Below are positions 37,582 through 48,200 of a stretch of DNA of 64,000 nucleotides, one piece after another. Below the pieces are notes generated by a model, which was not told the DNA's origin, made no database searches, and worked only from the letters and a program-made list of their open reading frames with translations. The DNA is from Pareuzebyella sediminis. Lineage in GTDB: Bacteria; Bacteroidota; Bacteroidia; Flavobacteriales; Flavobacteriaceae. Within the stretch, counting starts at the first letter, position 1. Every line of letters begins with the position of its first letter. Made by a program: the position numbers and the translations under genes. Where the stretch lies: contig NZ_VTZS01000003.1 of assembly GCF_008367235.1 (NCBI RefSeq), forward strand, positions 186,001 to 250,000, in the 5' to 3' direction.

Positions 37582-38174
37582 ACGGTTTTAACTTACTTTA
37601 ACTATTACATTAACAGTTCTTTTTACTTACAAGAAAAAAATTGGCAATTTGTTAAGAGAAAACGGTAGAACCGACTAGATGAACCTTATTTCAGAGGCAG
37701 ATCGTCAATCCAATTTCATTTTTTTCATGAAGCGTTCCTAGTGATTACAGTTCCCATTCAATAGATTCAAACAAAGCCTTAAAATTTCACTTCCCGAATA
37801 ATTTCAATAAACATATTTAGTTGTATAAAATGGTTTCGCCCTAAGATAAGACACCCGACAGCACCATTTCGCCTTGTTCATCTTTTGATTCCTGAATTTA
37901 AAATAGTATTGGGAACCACATTGGGTATTGATAATGAGCAATTATCTAAATTCGACATGATATCCATTAGCTTTTGAACGTCATAAAAAAGAAGGAGTTA
38001 TTTCTTGAATTTAAATTTTATTCTTGGATCTTGCTGTGTAGTGAATTCTCCAAAAGAATGAAACGAATGGTCTAGCGTTTTACTATATGGCCCAAAGAAT
38101 GGCCGTTATGTCTCTTCATTCATTGAACATCAGTATTACAAATATTCGGAAAAAGGAAAACTGGTTCTTTTCTA
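37582..38174. other. Intergenic region, about 590 nt, no gene seen
   Basis: This lies between the small-RNA promoter and the stop of the patatin gene. It is A/T-rich with no long ORF with coding character, no tRNA-like fold and no clear terminator for the patatin gene. The one reading frame reaching into it (38120-38410 minus) is mostly a shadow of the patatin gene. Confidence 0.4.
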
Positions 38175-40442
38175 TCAAAACCAGTATCCGAGGCTAAAAA
38201 AGAAATTACTGGACTTGCCTTCTGGAGACCACGTATAATGCACTTGTAAAGGACCCAAAAATGATTCCCATCCATAACCGACACCATACCCTGAAAAATC
38301 AGGGCTCGTAAACCAATCCCCCGTTCTAAAAAGGTCATCGTCGACATTGGCATAGTTCGCCGAAAACATAAAATGATTTTTAGGTATAAATTCAAAATCC
38401 AACCTACCATAGGCTTTGACGAAACTATTTCCTGGCAAGCTTAAAAAATCATATCCTAAAAATGGGGTAAAATTATTTATCAAGTCGGCACCAAGGCCTC
38501 CCAATACAAAATCGAAGGAAGTCACATTCGAGGTGCCCAGTTTAAAGCCTCCTTCCGTCTCAATATTCATTGATAAATTCGAAAACAAAGGAAAAGCTGT
38601 GCCCATTCGGGCTTTCGCAATAGAAAATTCCTTGAAATTATCGTTAAAGTCAGATGACAGCACATAAAAATGAAAATCCCCATCAAAAAATAAGCCTTTG
38701 GAAGGAAAATATCGGTCGTCGTACGTATCCAATGTAAGTTGCCCAAAAGCACTATAAAAATTGCTTTTCTCAAAAAGGGTTCGGTCATCCTCGATGGTGA
38801 GGCCTAGAAAATCGTCTTCGCCGTTTTGCCTTAGCGTCTTTGTACTGTACTTTAAAAATTTGTATTCTATACCCATTCTATATGCAAACTCTTCACGTAA
38901 TACAGTCTGTACGTACATTTGATTCGTAAAGTCCTTCACATCGAGATTTATCGTATTGATATTTGCGCCAAAAGGTATTTCAAAATTACTCCGTATCAAG
39001 TCAAAGTTGATATCTTTTCCAAACTCATTAAAACGTGAGCTGATACCGAAGCTCCAGTAGGACCCTTTATCCACATAATATTGAAAGTTATAACGAATGT
39101 TGTCGCCAATGATAAAATCAAAGGATGTAACATCATCGCGCATAAGAAAGTTCTTCTGGGTCAAATTGATGATTCCCGCAGTTTTGTAAAGATTATCATA
39201 ATGAGCGCCTAAACGGATGAAAGTCTTATTCTGGTTTTCTATCAGCTTCAAGGTCAACTCTTCCTCATTGTTTCTGGTAGACAACCTATATCGTATCGTC
39301 TGAAAATTGCCGGTGGCGGATAGATTGCTGATTCCCTGTTGCAGCTTACCAAATGTGGTCGGTTCGTCGAGTTCAAACCTCAACTTACCCTTGACATAGC
39401 CACGGGTATAATTTTCCGCATCTGTAATCACCATTTTGTTTATGGTAAGCGAATCTTGAGTCTGTACCTTTCGAATCGATTTACTCCTTTTAAGTTCACT
39501 ATGTGGTGCAAGCCGCTCTAGCTCTTCATATTTTTGCATCGCAGCATTTTCCCCACTCGCAATAATGGCCTCATAAAGATTAAAATCAATGACACTGTAC
39601 TCGCTCATATCGGGTTTTATATAGATATCGGTACGCTCAGACTTCCTTTCCATATCCAATGCGGTTCTATAATTATTTATTTGAAGTAAGATTTCCGTCG
39701 CCGATGATAGGGCCTCTCGGTCTCTTAAGCCGTGCTGAACATCGACGCCGATAATGACATCGGCACCCATCGCCCGTACCTCTTCAACGGGATAATTGTT
39801 TACCACCCCACCATCAATAAGTACTCGACCATCAACAATGGCAGGATCAAATAGAGAAGGCAATGCCCCACTGGCCATGACCGCTTCTGGCAGGTACCCT
39901 TTATCAAGTAATACTTCTGCACCCGATTCGATATCCGTGGCAATGCATAGAAAAGGAATGGGCAAATTCTTAAAGTCTTTTACATCTCTAACCGGGTATA
40001 ATAAACGAACGAGTTCATTATATACATTCTGTCCTCCAGAATACGCTTGAGGTACTGAAACCTGGAATTTCTTGAACGGCAGGGTTATGGCATAGCGCTC
40101 AGAATTTTCCTTTTCATAAAAGGTTTTTGCTCCTCTTGGAAGTGTATCTTCAATCAAGTCTGTAAAGTCGGTATTCTTAAAAATGGAATCAAGCTCAAAT
40201 GCGGAAAAGCCAGAAGCATAGAGTGCACCTACAATGGCTCCCATACTTGTACCACCTATATAATCGATTTCGATACCGGCTTTCTCGATGACTTTCAAAG
40301 CACCTATATGAGCCATACCCTTTGCTCCTCCTCCGCTTAGGACCAAACCTACCTTGAGGTCCTTATTTTCCAGACCTTGGTTTTGTGCCATCGAGAAGGC
40401 TCCCACAAATAAAAATAACAAGATAACGACCAGTTTTTGCAT
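38175..40442 (-). CDS. Patatin-like phospholipase fused to an outer-membrane barrel
   Basis: The ATG at 40442 gives 755 aa with a signal peptide (MQKLVVILLFLFVGAFSMAQ); the longer frame needs TTG. The patatin domain (about 28-300) has the oxyanion loop GGGAKG (37-42), the nucleophile Ser66 in GTSMG and Asp210 in DGG, completing the Ser-Asp dyad. A POTRA-like module (about 310-390) and a BamA/Omp85-type barrel with terminal 'FFFSLGYWF' follow. This is the architecture of type Vd autotransporters such as PlpD, so the lipase is probably displayed at or released from the outer membrane. It is transcribed alone. Confidence 0.93.
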   Translation of the reverse strand: MQKLVVILLFLFVGAFSMAQNQGLENKDLKVGLVLSGGGAKGMAHIGALKVIEKAGIEIDYIGGTSMGAIVGALYASGFSAFELDSIFKNTDFTDLIEDTLPRGAKTFYEKENSERYAITLPFKKFQVSVPQAYSGGQNVYNELVRLLYPVRDVKDFKNLPIPFLCIATDIESGAEVLLDKGYLPEAVMASGALPSLFDPAIVDGRVLIDGGVVNNYPVEEVRAMGADVIIGVDVQHGLRDREALSSATEILLQINNYRTALDMERKSERTDIYIKPDMSEYSVIDFNLYEAIIASGENAAMQKYEELERLAPHSELKRSKSIRKVQTQDSLTINKMVITDAENYTRGYVKGKLRFELDEPTTFGKLQQGISNLSATGNFQTIRYRLSTRNNEEELTLKLIENQNKTFIRLGAHYDNLYKTAGIINLTQKNFLMRDDVTSFDFIIGDNIRYNFQYYVDKGSYWSFGISSRFNEFGKDINFDLIRSNFEIPFGANINTINLDVKDFTNQMYVQTVLREEFAYRMGIEYKFLKYSTKTLRQNGEDDFLGLTIEDDRTLFEKSNFYSAFGQLTLDTYDDRYFPSKGLFFDGDFHFYVLSSDFNDNFKEFSIAKARMGTAFPLFSNLSMNIETEGGFKLGTSNVTSFDFVLGGLGADLINNFTPFLGYDFLSLPGNSFVKAYGRLDFEFIPKNHFMFSANYANVDDDLFRTGDWFTSPDFSGYGVGYGWESFLGPLQVHYTWSPEGKSSNFFFSLGYWF

Positions 40443-40606
40443 CCTCTTTGCCAATTAGCTTACCTGTCGACTTCTGTCAAGGTCTTTATTCTTCGTTTCT
40501 TCATCTTTCGTCGCATTTGGGATTCCAATTACTTTCTCAATTCCTTTTAACCGACCAAATCATACAAAAATCAATTCAAACTGGATCATCGCGTGATAAT
40601 TAGAGG

Positions 40607-42394
40607 TCAGTGAAATGTCTCATAAATTTTCTTGGCCTTTGAAATACCGATGGCCTTCGCCAAGGTTTCAATGGACGCCTCCTTAATTCTTTTTACCGAT
40701 TTAAAACTTTTTAGAAGCTCTTCAGCGGTCTTATCTCCTATACCTTCAATACTTTGCAGCTCGGAGTTTATTGCAGCCTTACTCCTTTTATTACGATGGA
40801 ACGTAATTCCAAAGCGATGGGCCTCATTGCGTAGCTGCTGTATAATTTTAAGGCTTTCGGACTTCTTGTCAAGGTACAATGGTATTGGATCTTCCGGAAA
40901 ATAAATCTCCTCCAACCGTTTGGCAATACCAATGATTGCAATTTTACGACGAAGACCTAGAATATCGAGGCTCTTCAGCGCAGAAGACAACTGACCCTTG
41001 CCGCCGTCGATGACAATCAATTGGGGTAACGGCTCCCCTTCGGCCACAAGTCGCTTATACCGTCGAAATACGACCTCTTCCATTGATGCGAAATCGTCAG
41101 GGCCATCAACCGTTTTAATATTAAAATGACGATATTCTTTTTTAGCGGGTTTGCCATTTTTGAACACGACACAGGCCGCTACTGGATTGCTCCCCTGAAT
41201 ATTACTATTGTCGAAGCATTCGATATGGCGAGGTTCTTCTTGCAATCTTAAGTCCTTCTTCATTTGTGCCATAATACGGTTAGTATGTCGGTCAGGGTCA
41301 ATAATTTTTATTTGTTTAAACCGTTCTTGTCGGTAGAATTTTGCATTTCGTTCCGATAAGTCGAGAATCTTTCTTTTATCTCCTAATTTCGGTACCGTTA
41401 TCTTTAAATCTGGGAAAATCGCAATCTCAAAAGGCAAGTATAATTCTCTGGATTGTGAATTGAACCGTTCCCGTATTTCCAAAATGGCCAAAGACAAAAG
41501 GTGTTGATCCGTTTCATCTAGCTTCTTTTTTATTTCAAGCGTATGTGATCGAACAATAGATCCGTGCGACAACTGCAAAAAATTCACATAAGCATGGGAC
41601 TCATCAGAAACTATGGTAAATACATCAACATTATTAATCTTAGGATTGACAATAGTAGATTTCGCTTGATAGTTTTCTAAAACTTCAATTTTTTCCTTCA
41701 TTCGTTGAGCTTCCTCAAATTGCATTTGGGAGGCCAAATATTTCATTTGCGCCTTAAAATAATGCAATGAAGATTTGAAGTTGCCCTTGATGATTTGACG
41801 AATATCTTCGATTTGCGCATGATAATTTTCCGCGGTCTGCATTCCTTCACAGGGGGCCCTACAATTCCCTAAATGATATTCAAGGCAAACCTTATACTTT
41901 TCAGCATCTATTTTGTCTTGAGATAGGTCATAATTGCAAGTTCGCAACGGATATACACTTTTGATCAAATCCAGTAAGGTTCTGACCGTTTTCATACTTG
42001 TGTAGGGGCCGTAGTATTCAGAACCATCCTTGACTAATTTTCGAGTAGGGAAAATTCTGGGGAAACGTTCGTTTTTTATACAAATCCATGGATAGGACTT
42101 ATCGTCTTTTAGCAACACGTTGTACCTAGGTCGATACTTTTTGATCAGGTTATTTTCCAATAGAAGGGCATCCGACTCCGTTGGAACAACAATGTGTTTG
42201 ATTCGGCTTATCTTTTTTACCATGACACGGGTTTTGCCATGTTCATGTTTTTTGTTAAAATAAGAGGCTACACGTTTCTTTAAATCTTTTGCCTTGCCTA
42301 CGTATAGCATTTTGTCATCAGAATCATAGAATTGGTACACCCCAGGATTACTGGGCAACGTACTCAACTGTAATTCAACGGGAATGTGGGACAT
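40607..42394 (-). CDS. uvrC: Excinuclease ABC subunit C
   Basis: UvrC makes both incisions in nucleotide-excision repair. The 595-aa protein has an N-terminal GIY-YIG nuclease (Gly18-Val-Tyr20, Tyr31-Val-Gly33, Arg41), a UVR motif (about 205-235: 'YLASQMQFEEAQRMKEKIEVLE') and the RNase H-like endonuclease ('ECFDNSNIQGSNPVAACVVF', 'VIDGGKGQLSSAL'). A C-terminal double helix-hairpin-helix ends in 'IEGIGDKTAEELLKSFKSVKRI'. The zinc-type Cys segment 'VCLEYHLGNCRAPCEG' is present. It is monocistronic. Confidence 0.97.
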   Translation of the reverse strand: MSHIPVELQLSTLPSNPGVYQFYDSDDKMLYVGKAKDLKKRVASYFNKKHEHGKTRVMVKKISRIKHIVVPTESDALLLENNLIKKYRPRYNVLLKDDKSYPWICIKNERFPRIFPTRKLVKDGSEYYGPYTSMKTVRTLLDLIKSVYPLRTCNYDLSQDKIDAEKYKVCLEYHLGNCRAPCEGMQTAENYHAQIEDIRQIIKGNFKSSLHYFKAQMKYLASQMQFEEAQRMKEKIEVLENYQAKSTIVNPKINNVDVFTIVSDESHAYVNFLQLSHGSIVRSHTLEIKKKLDETDQHLLSLAILEIRERFNSQSRELYLPFEIAIFPDLKITVPKLGDKRKILDLSERNAKFYRQERFKQIKIIDPDRHTNRIMAQMKKDLRLQEEPRHIECFDNSNIQGSNPVAACVVFKNGKPAKKEYRHFNIKTVDGPDDFASMEEVVFRRYKRLVAEGEPLPQLIVIDGGKGQLSSALKSLDILGLRRKIAIIGIAKRLEEIYFPEDPIPLYLDKKSESLKIIQQLRNEAHRFGITFHRNKRSKAAINSELQSIEGIGDKTAEELLKSFKSVKRIKEASIETLAKAIGISKAKKIYETFH

Positions 42395-42757
42395 TCAGTA
42401 GGACATTAATCAAATTAGACCTCGGCGGCAATTCTTTTGATAAGTTAAATTACTATGTTTTACTAAAAGGCAATGGGCTTTTATTTTATTTTTAACGTTG
42501 CAAGGCGAATAGTCTCTTTTTCCCAGAGACGAGAGCCTAAATAACCTAACGCGCTTTAAATGCTGTATTGGTTTGTACTACTTTATGGTCGGTATCAAGT
42601 ACTTATTGCACCTATGTACAATCGTTAAATTTGTGATATACATCTTATATATTGTTAAAAAAAGACTAAAAGATGCAGTTCGTCGATAAAAAGTTGTTTT
42701 TTAAAGTTTAATTAATGTTTTTTTAATTATTTTTAAAAGGTCAAAATCATTTACCAC
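42395..42757. other. Intergenic region with one promoter
   Basis: This 363-nt gap between uvrC and the small membrane ORF is A/T-rich. Apart from the promoter at 42606-42633 it holds only a 6-bp hairpin (GTCTCT/AGAGAC, 42512-42530) with no T tract. Confidence 0.4.
42606..42633 (+). promoter_or_regulatory. Promoter of the small membrane ORF / cyclo-ligase transcript
   Basis: TTG (42606-42608), a 17-nt spacer and TAAATTTG (42626-42633) match the Bacteroidota consensus exactly. Transcription would begin near 42640, leaving a leader of roughly 120 nt before the 28-aa ORF. Confidence 0.6.
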
Positions 42758-42844
42758 ATGGATAAATACATAATTACCTTAGGTTTGTACCTGATCTTGA
42801 TGATTTCTTTCAAGATATATTATACCGTCTACGCTAAAGATTAG
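42758..42844 (+). CDS. Tiny membrane protein (28 aa)
   Basis: An ATG ORF of 28 codons follows a consensus promoter and precedes the 5-formyl-THF cyclo-ligase gene by 44 nt. The product MDKYIITLGLYLILMISFKIYYTVYAKD is one hydrophobic helix with charged ends, so a single-pass inner-membrane peptide is likely. I know no function. It is supported by its position and by the clean helix with flanking charges; comparative evidence was not available. Confidence 0.45.
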   Translation: MDKYIITLGLYLILMISFKIYYTVYAKD

Positions 42845-42888
42845 ACGAGCCTTGGCCTTTTTCTTATCGGTGTTTGATCAATGAATCC

Positions 42889-43449
42889 ATGCTAAAAAAA
42901 GATTTAAGATCGCACTATAAACTTCGTAGAGCTTCCATCTCCGATATCGCACTCCTGAGTTCAAGCTTGAGCATCGCAAAGGCCTCTTTAAAACTTCCCA
43001 TATGGTCACACCAATATTATCATTTGTTTCTTACTATTTCAGAGCAAAAGGAAATAAATACTTCCTTCATCCTATCCATCCTACAGGGGAAAAACAAAAA
43101 TATTGTAGTTCCTAAGGTCGTTGGCAAAGGGATTCTAAAGCACTATTTGCTCACCAACTCGACCATATTGCAAAAAAATCGATGGAATGTTCCCGAGCCT
43201 GTGAAAGGTTGCGAAGTAGCTTTGAGTAAAATCGACATCGTCTTCGTACCTCTTATCGCCTTTGACCGTTTAGGAAATCGCGTGGGATATGGCAAAGGAT
43301 TCTATGACCGGTTCTTAAGTGAATGTCGTGCAGATGTAAAGAAAATAGGTCTTTCTCTCTTCGAAGCGGAAGAAGCTATTACCGATGTCAGCGAGAACGA
43401 TATTCCGTTGGATTATTGTATCACCCCCAATAACATTTACTCTTTCTGA
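42889..43449 (+). CDS. ygfA: 5-formyltetrahydrofolate cyclo-ligase
   Basis: The enzyme converts 5-formyl-THF to 5,10-methenyl-THF using ATP, returning this storage folate to one-carbon metabolism. The start is set at the ATG at 42889 (MLKKDLRSHYKLRR, 186 aa), because the longer frame needs TTG. Family motifs are 'LRSHYKLRRASIS' at the N-terminus and 'VFVPLIAFDRLGNRVGYGKGFYDRFL' near the end, which binds substrate and phosphate. The last 13 nt overlap the 3' end of convergent lspA. Confidence 0.92.
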   Translation: MLKKDLRSHYKLRRASISDIALLSSSLSIAKASLKLPIWSHQYYHLFLTISEQKEINTSFILSILQGKNKNIVVPKVVGKGILKHYLLTNSTILQKNRWNVPEPVKGCEVALSKIDIVFVPLIAFDRLGNRVGYGKGFYDRFLSECRADVKKIGLSLFEAEEAITDVSENDIPLDYCITPNNIYSF

Positions 43450-44096
43450 TTGGTCTGATACTCCTCTTCAATAGCATGGTCTTCCTTTTTACCGAATGCC
43501 TTTTTATTAAAAACGATTAAGATTCCAACTCCAGTACTTATCGCCATATCGGCGATATTAAAAACAGGTTCGAAAAATCTAAAGGTAGAGCCTCCAAGAT
43601 AGGGGACCCAATCGGGCCATCTCGTATCTATAATAGGAAAGTAAAGCATATCTACTACTTTTCCATGAAAAAAACCTCCGTAAGGCTCTGATGAAAATGC
43701 GGTGGCCACCTCTTGATAGCTATCACTGAAAATGACACCATAGAAAACCGAATCAATAATATTTCCAACAGCACCGGCAAAGATTAGGGAAACTGCCAAG
43801 ATCAAAGTTCTAGTAGAATTCTTCTTTATGGTATCGTAGAGCCAATATCCGATCCCTCCAACGGCAAAAAGCCTAAAAACTGTGAGAATCAGTTTACCGA
43901 CGGGCTCTGATATGGGTAAAAAATCACTAAGTTTTGCACCCCAAGCGGCACCTGAATTTTCAATAAAAAGTATTTTAAACCAACTCAAAACATCAATGGA
44001 GTCTCCAAGGACAAAATGGGTCTTTATGTAAATCTTACTTAGTTGATCTACTAATAAAACCACCACGATAATCAACAATGATTTCTTTAAGGTCAT
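43437..44096 (-). CDS. lspA: Lipoprotein signal peptidase (signal peptidase II)
   Basis: LspA cleaves prolipoproteins before the lipidated Cys in the inner membrane; this window alone encodes several substrates. The ATG at 44096 gives 219 aa, since the longer frame needs TTG. Four membrane helices are visible. The catalytic aspartates are Asp115 in 'GNIIDSVFYG' and Asp183 in 'NIADMAISTG', and 'VDQLSKIYIK' lies near the N-terminus. An extra periplasmic loop of about 35 residues between the aspartates is usual in Bacteroidota. It is the last gene of the ileS-dksA/traR-adhesin-like-lspA run. Confidence 0.96.
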   Translation of the reverse strand: MTLKKSLLIIVVVLLVDQLSKIYIKTHFVLGDSIDVLSWFKILFIENSGAAWGAKLSDFLPISEPVGKLILTVFRLFAVGGIGYWLYDTIKKNSTRTLILAVSLIFAGAVGNIIDSVFYGVIFSDSYQEVATAFSSEPYGGFFHGKVVDMLYFPIIDTRWPDWVPYLGGSTFRFFEPVFNIADMAISTGVGILIVFNKKAFGKKEDHAIEEEYQTNQKE

Positions 44097-44134
44097 GTTT
44101 TTACTACTGTTTTGAATGGGCAAAAATAGGTATA

Positions 44135-44761
44135 TTATTCGGTTTTCCTTAGGAAGATATTGCCCGTAACGGTGTTGAGCAAAAAGTGGTCATCCCCTGC
44201 TTGAATATCATCTTTGAAAATCTTTCCGTATTTATTGATCGACCTGATTTTAGCTTTTGAAGTGTGCACAAAAATATTTCCGCTCTGGGTTTGAACGCTT
44301 GCCGATTCCGAAACCTCATATAAAATACACTGACCATCATTCAAGGATACCGAAAGATCACTATAGATACCTTGAACCTTAACATTACAACTTTGGCCAT
44401 AAATCACGACATCTTTATATCGAGGTAATACCATTCGAACTTGAATGGATATCACCTTATGAGCGGACAGTTTATCGTTCGGGTTACTGAAATTGGGTTG
44501 AAAGTCACTGCCGACAAAGATCGTATGACCTTCTTCCGTCACCCTCAGGAGCAAATCTTTTCTATATTCGCCATCTATAGTGGCCTCAATGATCATTTCG
44601 TCGCCCGCACTTGTTTCTACCGAAAGTTCGAAAAATTGCGCTGCGTCGATATTTACTGCGCTGATTTCTGGATTGACATAGGTTTTTTCAATTATCTTTT
44701 GCGATACCAAAAGATGGAACGGAAAAAAAATAAAGAGAAAAAAAAGTGGCCTAGTATTCAT
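44135..44761 (-). CDS. Secreted beta-helix-like protein (DUF4097/adhesin-like)
   Basis: The ATG at 44761 gives 208 aa with a signal peptide (MNTRPLFFLFIFFPFHLLVSQ). The rest is all-beta with repeating short strands ('VVIYGQSCNVKVQGIYSDLSV', 'ESASVQTQSGNIFVHTSKAKI', 'TVTGNIFLRK'). This matches the parallel-beta rhythm of DUF4097/DUF2807 putative adhesin heads. Function is unknown. It sits between the DksA-like gene and lspA on the same strand. A 9-bp hairpin (44771-44797) just upstream may reduce read-through from ileS. Confidence 0.7.
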   Translation of the reverse strand: MNTRPLFFLFIFFPFHLLVSQKIIEKTYVNPEISAVNIDAAQFFELSVETSAGDEMIIEATIDGEYRKDLLLRVTEEGHTIFVGSDFQPNFSNPNDKLSAHKVISIQVRMVLPRYKDVVIYGQSCNVKVQGIYSDLSVSLNDGQCILYEVSESASVQTQSGNIFVHTSKAKIRSINKYGKIFKDDIQAGDDHFLLNTVTGNIFLRKTE

Positions 44762-44770
44762 ACAATACGA

Positions 44771-44797
44771 CCCACATGGTGCTAAAAACCATGTGGG
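44771..44797. terminator. Hairpin after the DksA-like gene
   Basis: CCCACATGG and CCATGTGGG form 9-bp arms with a 9-nt loop. There is no T tract on either side, so termination would be weak; it may only attenuate or stabilise the transcript end. Confidence 0.4.
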
Positions 44798-44826
44798 CCT
44801 ATTTACCATGTGACAGCTTACGAAAA

Positions 44827-45210
44827 TTATTTCTGCATGTTCTTGGCCTCTATGCTCAATGTGGCATGGGGCACCAATTTTAAGCGCTCTTTATTTATGA
44901 GCTTTCCTGTTACCCGACAAATACCATACGTTTTGTTCTCTATTCGCAAGAGGGCATTTTTTAAATCTCTAATAAACTTCTCTTGCCGTATCGCCAATTG
45001 GGTATTGGCCTCTTTACTCATCGTTTCGGACCCCTCTTCAAAAGCCTTGAAGGTAGGTGATGTGTCGTCGGTACCGTTATTGCCATCATTCATATAAGAG
45101 CTGCGCAATAGGTCTAGATGACTTTTAGCCTTTTCAATTTTCTCTTCAATCAATGCTTTGAATTCTGCCAAATCTTTATCCGAATATCTAACTTTTAAAT
45201 CTTCTGCCAT
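44827..45210 (-). CDS. DksA/TraR-family protein with degenerate zinc finger
   Basis: The ATG at 45210 gives 127 aa (MAEDLKVRYSDKDLAEFK), because the longer frame needs TTG. A charged coiled-coil hairpin (about 10-90) is followed by the C4 region 'YGICRVTGKLINKERL'. Only Cys98 of the four zinc cysteines remains, a pattern I know from Bacteroidota homologues. DksA-like proteins enter the RNA polymerase secondary channel and modulate transcription, often with ppGpp. The acidic tip is not clearly placed here. It starts 1 nt after the ileS stop, so the two genes are co-transcribed. Confidence 0.88.
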   Translation of the reverse strand: MAEDLKVRYSDKDLAEFKALIEEKIEKAKSHLDLLRSSYMNDGNNGTDDTSPTFKAFEEGSETMSKEANTQLAIRQEKFIRDLKNALLRIENKTYGICRVTGKLINKERLKLVPHATLSIEAKNMQK

Positions 45211-45211
45211 T

Positions 45212-48200
45212 CTAGTAATGTTTTTCAATAAATAATTTTGTGTTCACTTCGTCAAAGGTAACTTCGGTTCCCTTCTCCATTTTTTCTTCAAATGCCAATT
45301 CGGCCGTTAAAGTTTCGGTTTTGATATAATCAAGATTACTTTGTACCGCCCTTTCGACCAGACCATCCTTTAAAATTCTAATGTCTATTCTGTCGGTAAC
45401 CTCCAAACCTGAATCTTTTCGGATGTTTTGAATGCGGTTTACCAATTCACGCGCTATACCTTCCTTTCTAAGCTCTTCATTGATCGTGACATCAAGGGCA
45501 ACGGTCAAAGAACCGGCACTTGCTACCAGCCATCCCTCAATATCTTGAGAAGATATCTCTACGTCTTGTAACTGTAATGTAATGATTTTATTTTCAATGT
45601 CAAGAGATATTTCGCCCTCTTGTTCGATTTTTTGGATATCTTCCTGACCAAGATTACTTATCGCTTGGGCGATATTTTTCATGTCTTTACCAAATTTTGG
45701 TCCTAAAACCTTAAAATTCGGTTTAATCTTCTTAACCAATATATCGGCAGCATCCTGTAGCAAATCTATCTCCTTTACATTTACTTCCGACATAATTAAA
45801 TCGGCTACTGCCTCTATTTCCATTTTTTGGTTCTCGTCCTTGACCGGAATCATTATTTTTTGCAGAGGTTGGCGCACCTTTATTTTCTCTTTCTGACGAA
45901 TTGAAAGTACCAGTGAAGAAATAATTTGTGCTTTTTTCATTTTGCTTTCCAGCTCTTTATCGACCATATTGGCATCATACTTCGGAAAGTTGGCCAGATG
46001 CACGCTTTCAAAAGACTCCTTCTTTGTAGTATCGGTCAAATCTTTGTAAAGCCTATCCATAAAGAAAGGGGCCACTGGTGCAGATAGTTTGGCTACAGTT
46101 TCCAAGCATGAATATAAAGTCTGGTACGCCGATATCTTATCCTTTTGGTAATCTCCTTTCCAAAAACGTCTTCTACAGAGTCTAACGTACCAATTACTAA
46201 GGTTCTCTTGAACATAATCTGAAATAGCACGAGTCGCCCTAGTAGGCTCATAATCTTCGTAAGCCTTATCCACAATTTTGATCAATGAATGCAATTCTGA
46301 GAGAATCCATCGGTCAATCTCAGGACGTTCGTTAAGGGGAATCTCCGCCTCTTCGTATTTGAAATCGTCGATATTGGCATACAGCGCCAAAAAAGAATAC
46401 GTATTGTACAACGTACCGAAAAACTTTCGTTTCACCTCTACAATACCTTCAATGTCGAACTTCAGATTATCCCAGGGGTTAGCGTTAGAGATCATGTACC
46501 ACCTTGTTGCATCGGCTCCATGGTCGGTCATCGTATCAAAAGGGTCTATGGCGTTACCCAACCGTTTCGACATTTTTTTCCCATCTTTATCTAAAACCAA
46601 TCCATTAGAGACTACATTTTTATAAGCAATGGAATCGAATACCATGGTCGCTATAGCATGCAGCGTATAAAACCACCCCCTGGTCTGATCCACACCTTCC
46701 GCAATAAAATCCGCCGGAAAAGTTTCACGATTCTCAATAAGTTCTTTGTTCTCAAAAGGATAATGCCATTGCGCATAAGGCATAGACCCGCTATCGAACC
46801 ATACGTCAATCAGATCGTTCTCACGCTTCATGGGCTTTCCGGAAGGAGAGACGAGCGTAACCTTATCCACAATATTCTTGTGCAAATCGATTTTATCGTA
46901 ATTCGATTCAGATAGGTCTCCTATTACAAAATCCTCAAAAATATCTTGCTCCATGATGCCTGCTGAAACAGCCTTACCCATTTCGGCTTTCAATTCTGCC
47001 ATAGAACCTATGATAATTTCTTCCTTGCCATCATCGGTTCTCCAAATAGGTAATGGAATACCCCAATAGCGTGAACGCGATAGGTTCCAATCATTGGCAT
47101 TTGCCAACCAATTCCCAAAGCGGCCATCTCCGGTAGACTTAGGCTTCCAATTAATGGTCTGGTTCAATTCGAACATCCTGTCCTTTACCTCGGTTATTTT
47201 AATAAACCAAGAGTCTAATGGATAGTATAAGATCGGCTTATCGGTACGCCAACAATTCGGGTAACTGTGTACATATTTTTCAACCTTGAACGCCTTATTC
47301 TCTTCCTTTAATTTGATCGCAATTTCAACATCTACCGACCTTTCGGGAATCTGACCCAATTCGTAGTATTCGTTCTTCACATATTTGCCGGCAAGTTCTC
47401 CCATTTCAGGCCTGAATTTTCCTTGAAGGTCGACCAAGGGAACAGGATTGTTATTGTCGTCCAAAACCAGCAAAGGAGGCACCTCAGGGTCTGCCTGTTT
47501 TGCGACCGTGGCATCATCTGCACCAAAGGTGGGCGCGGTGTGAACGATTCCGGTACCGTCTTCTGTGGTCACGAAATCCCCGGATATTACACGAAAGGCA
47601 TTTTCAGGATGCTGGTAGGGAAGTGCATAGTCGAGCAACTGTTCGTACTTGATTCCGACCAAATCTACCCCCTTAAACTCCTTGACAATAAAAAATGGTA
47701 TTTTCTTGTCTCCCGCAGCATAGTCCAATAATTCCGGCTTTTTAGCTACCTCAACGTATTTATTATCGAACTGCTTTGCAATTAAGTTTTTGGCCAAGAT
47801 GACGTTCATCGGTTTAAACGTATACTGATTGTAGGTCTCCACCAGCACATAATCTATATTGGCCCCTACCGTTAGCGCAGTATTCGACGGTAATGTCCAC
47901 GGTGTGGTTGTCCATGCTAATAAATGAACATCGCCCTCATTCTTTAGAAAATCAGGGAGCGTAGCTTCCAAGGCCTTAAATTGGGCGACCACTGTAGTAT
48001 CTGTAACGTCTTGGTATGTTCCCGGTTGGTTCAGCTCATGGGAGCTCAAGCCGGTACCGGCCTTTGGAGAATAGGGCTGAATCGTATACCCTTTGTAAAT
48101 AAGGCCTTTATCGTAAATCTGTTTCAAAAGCCACCAAACCGACTCCATATATTTTGGTTTATAGGTAATATATGGATCGTTCATATCTACCCAATAACCA

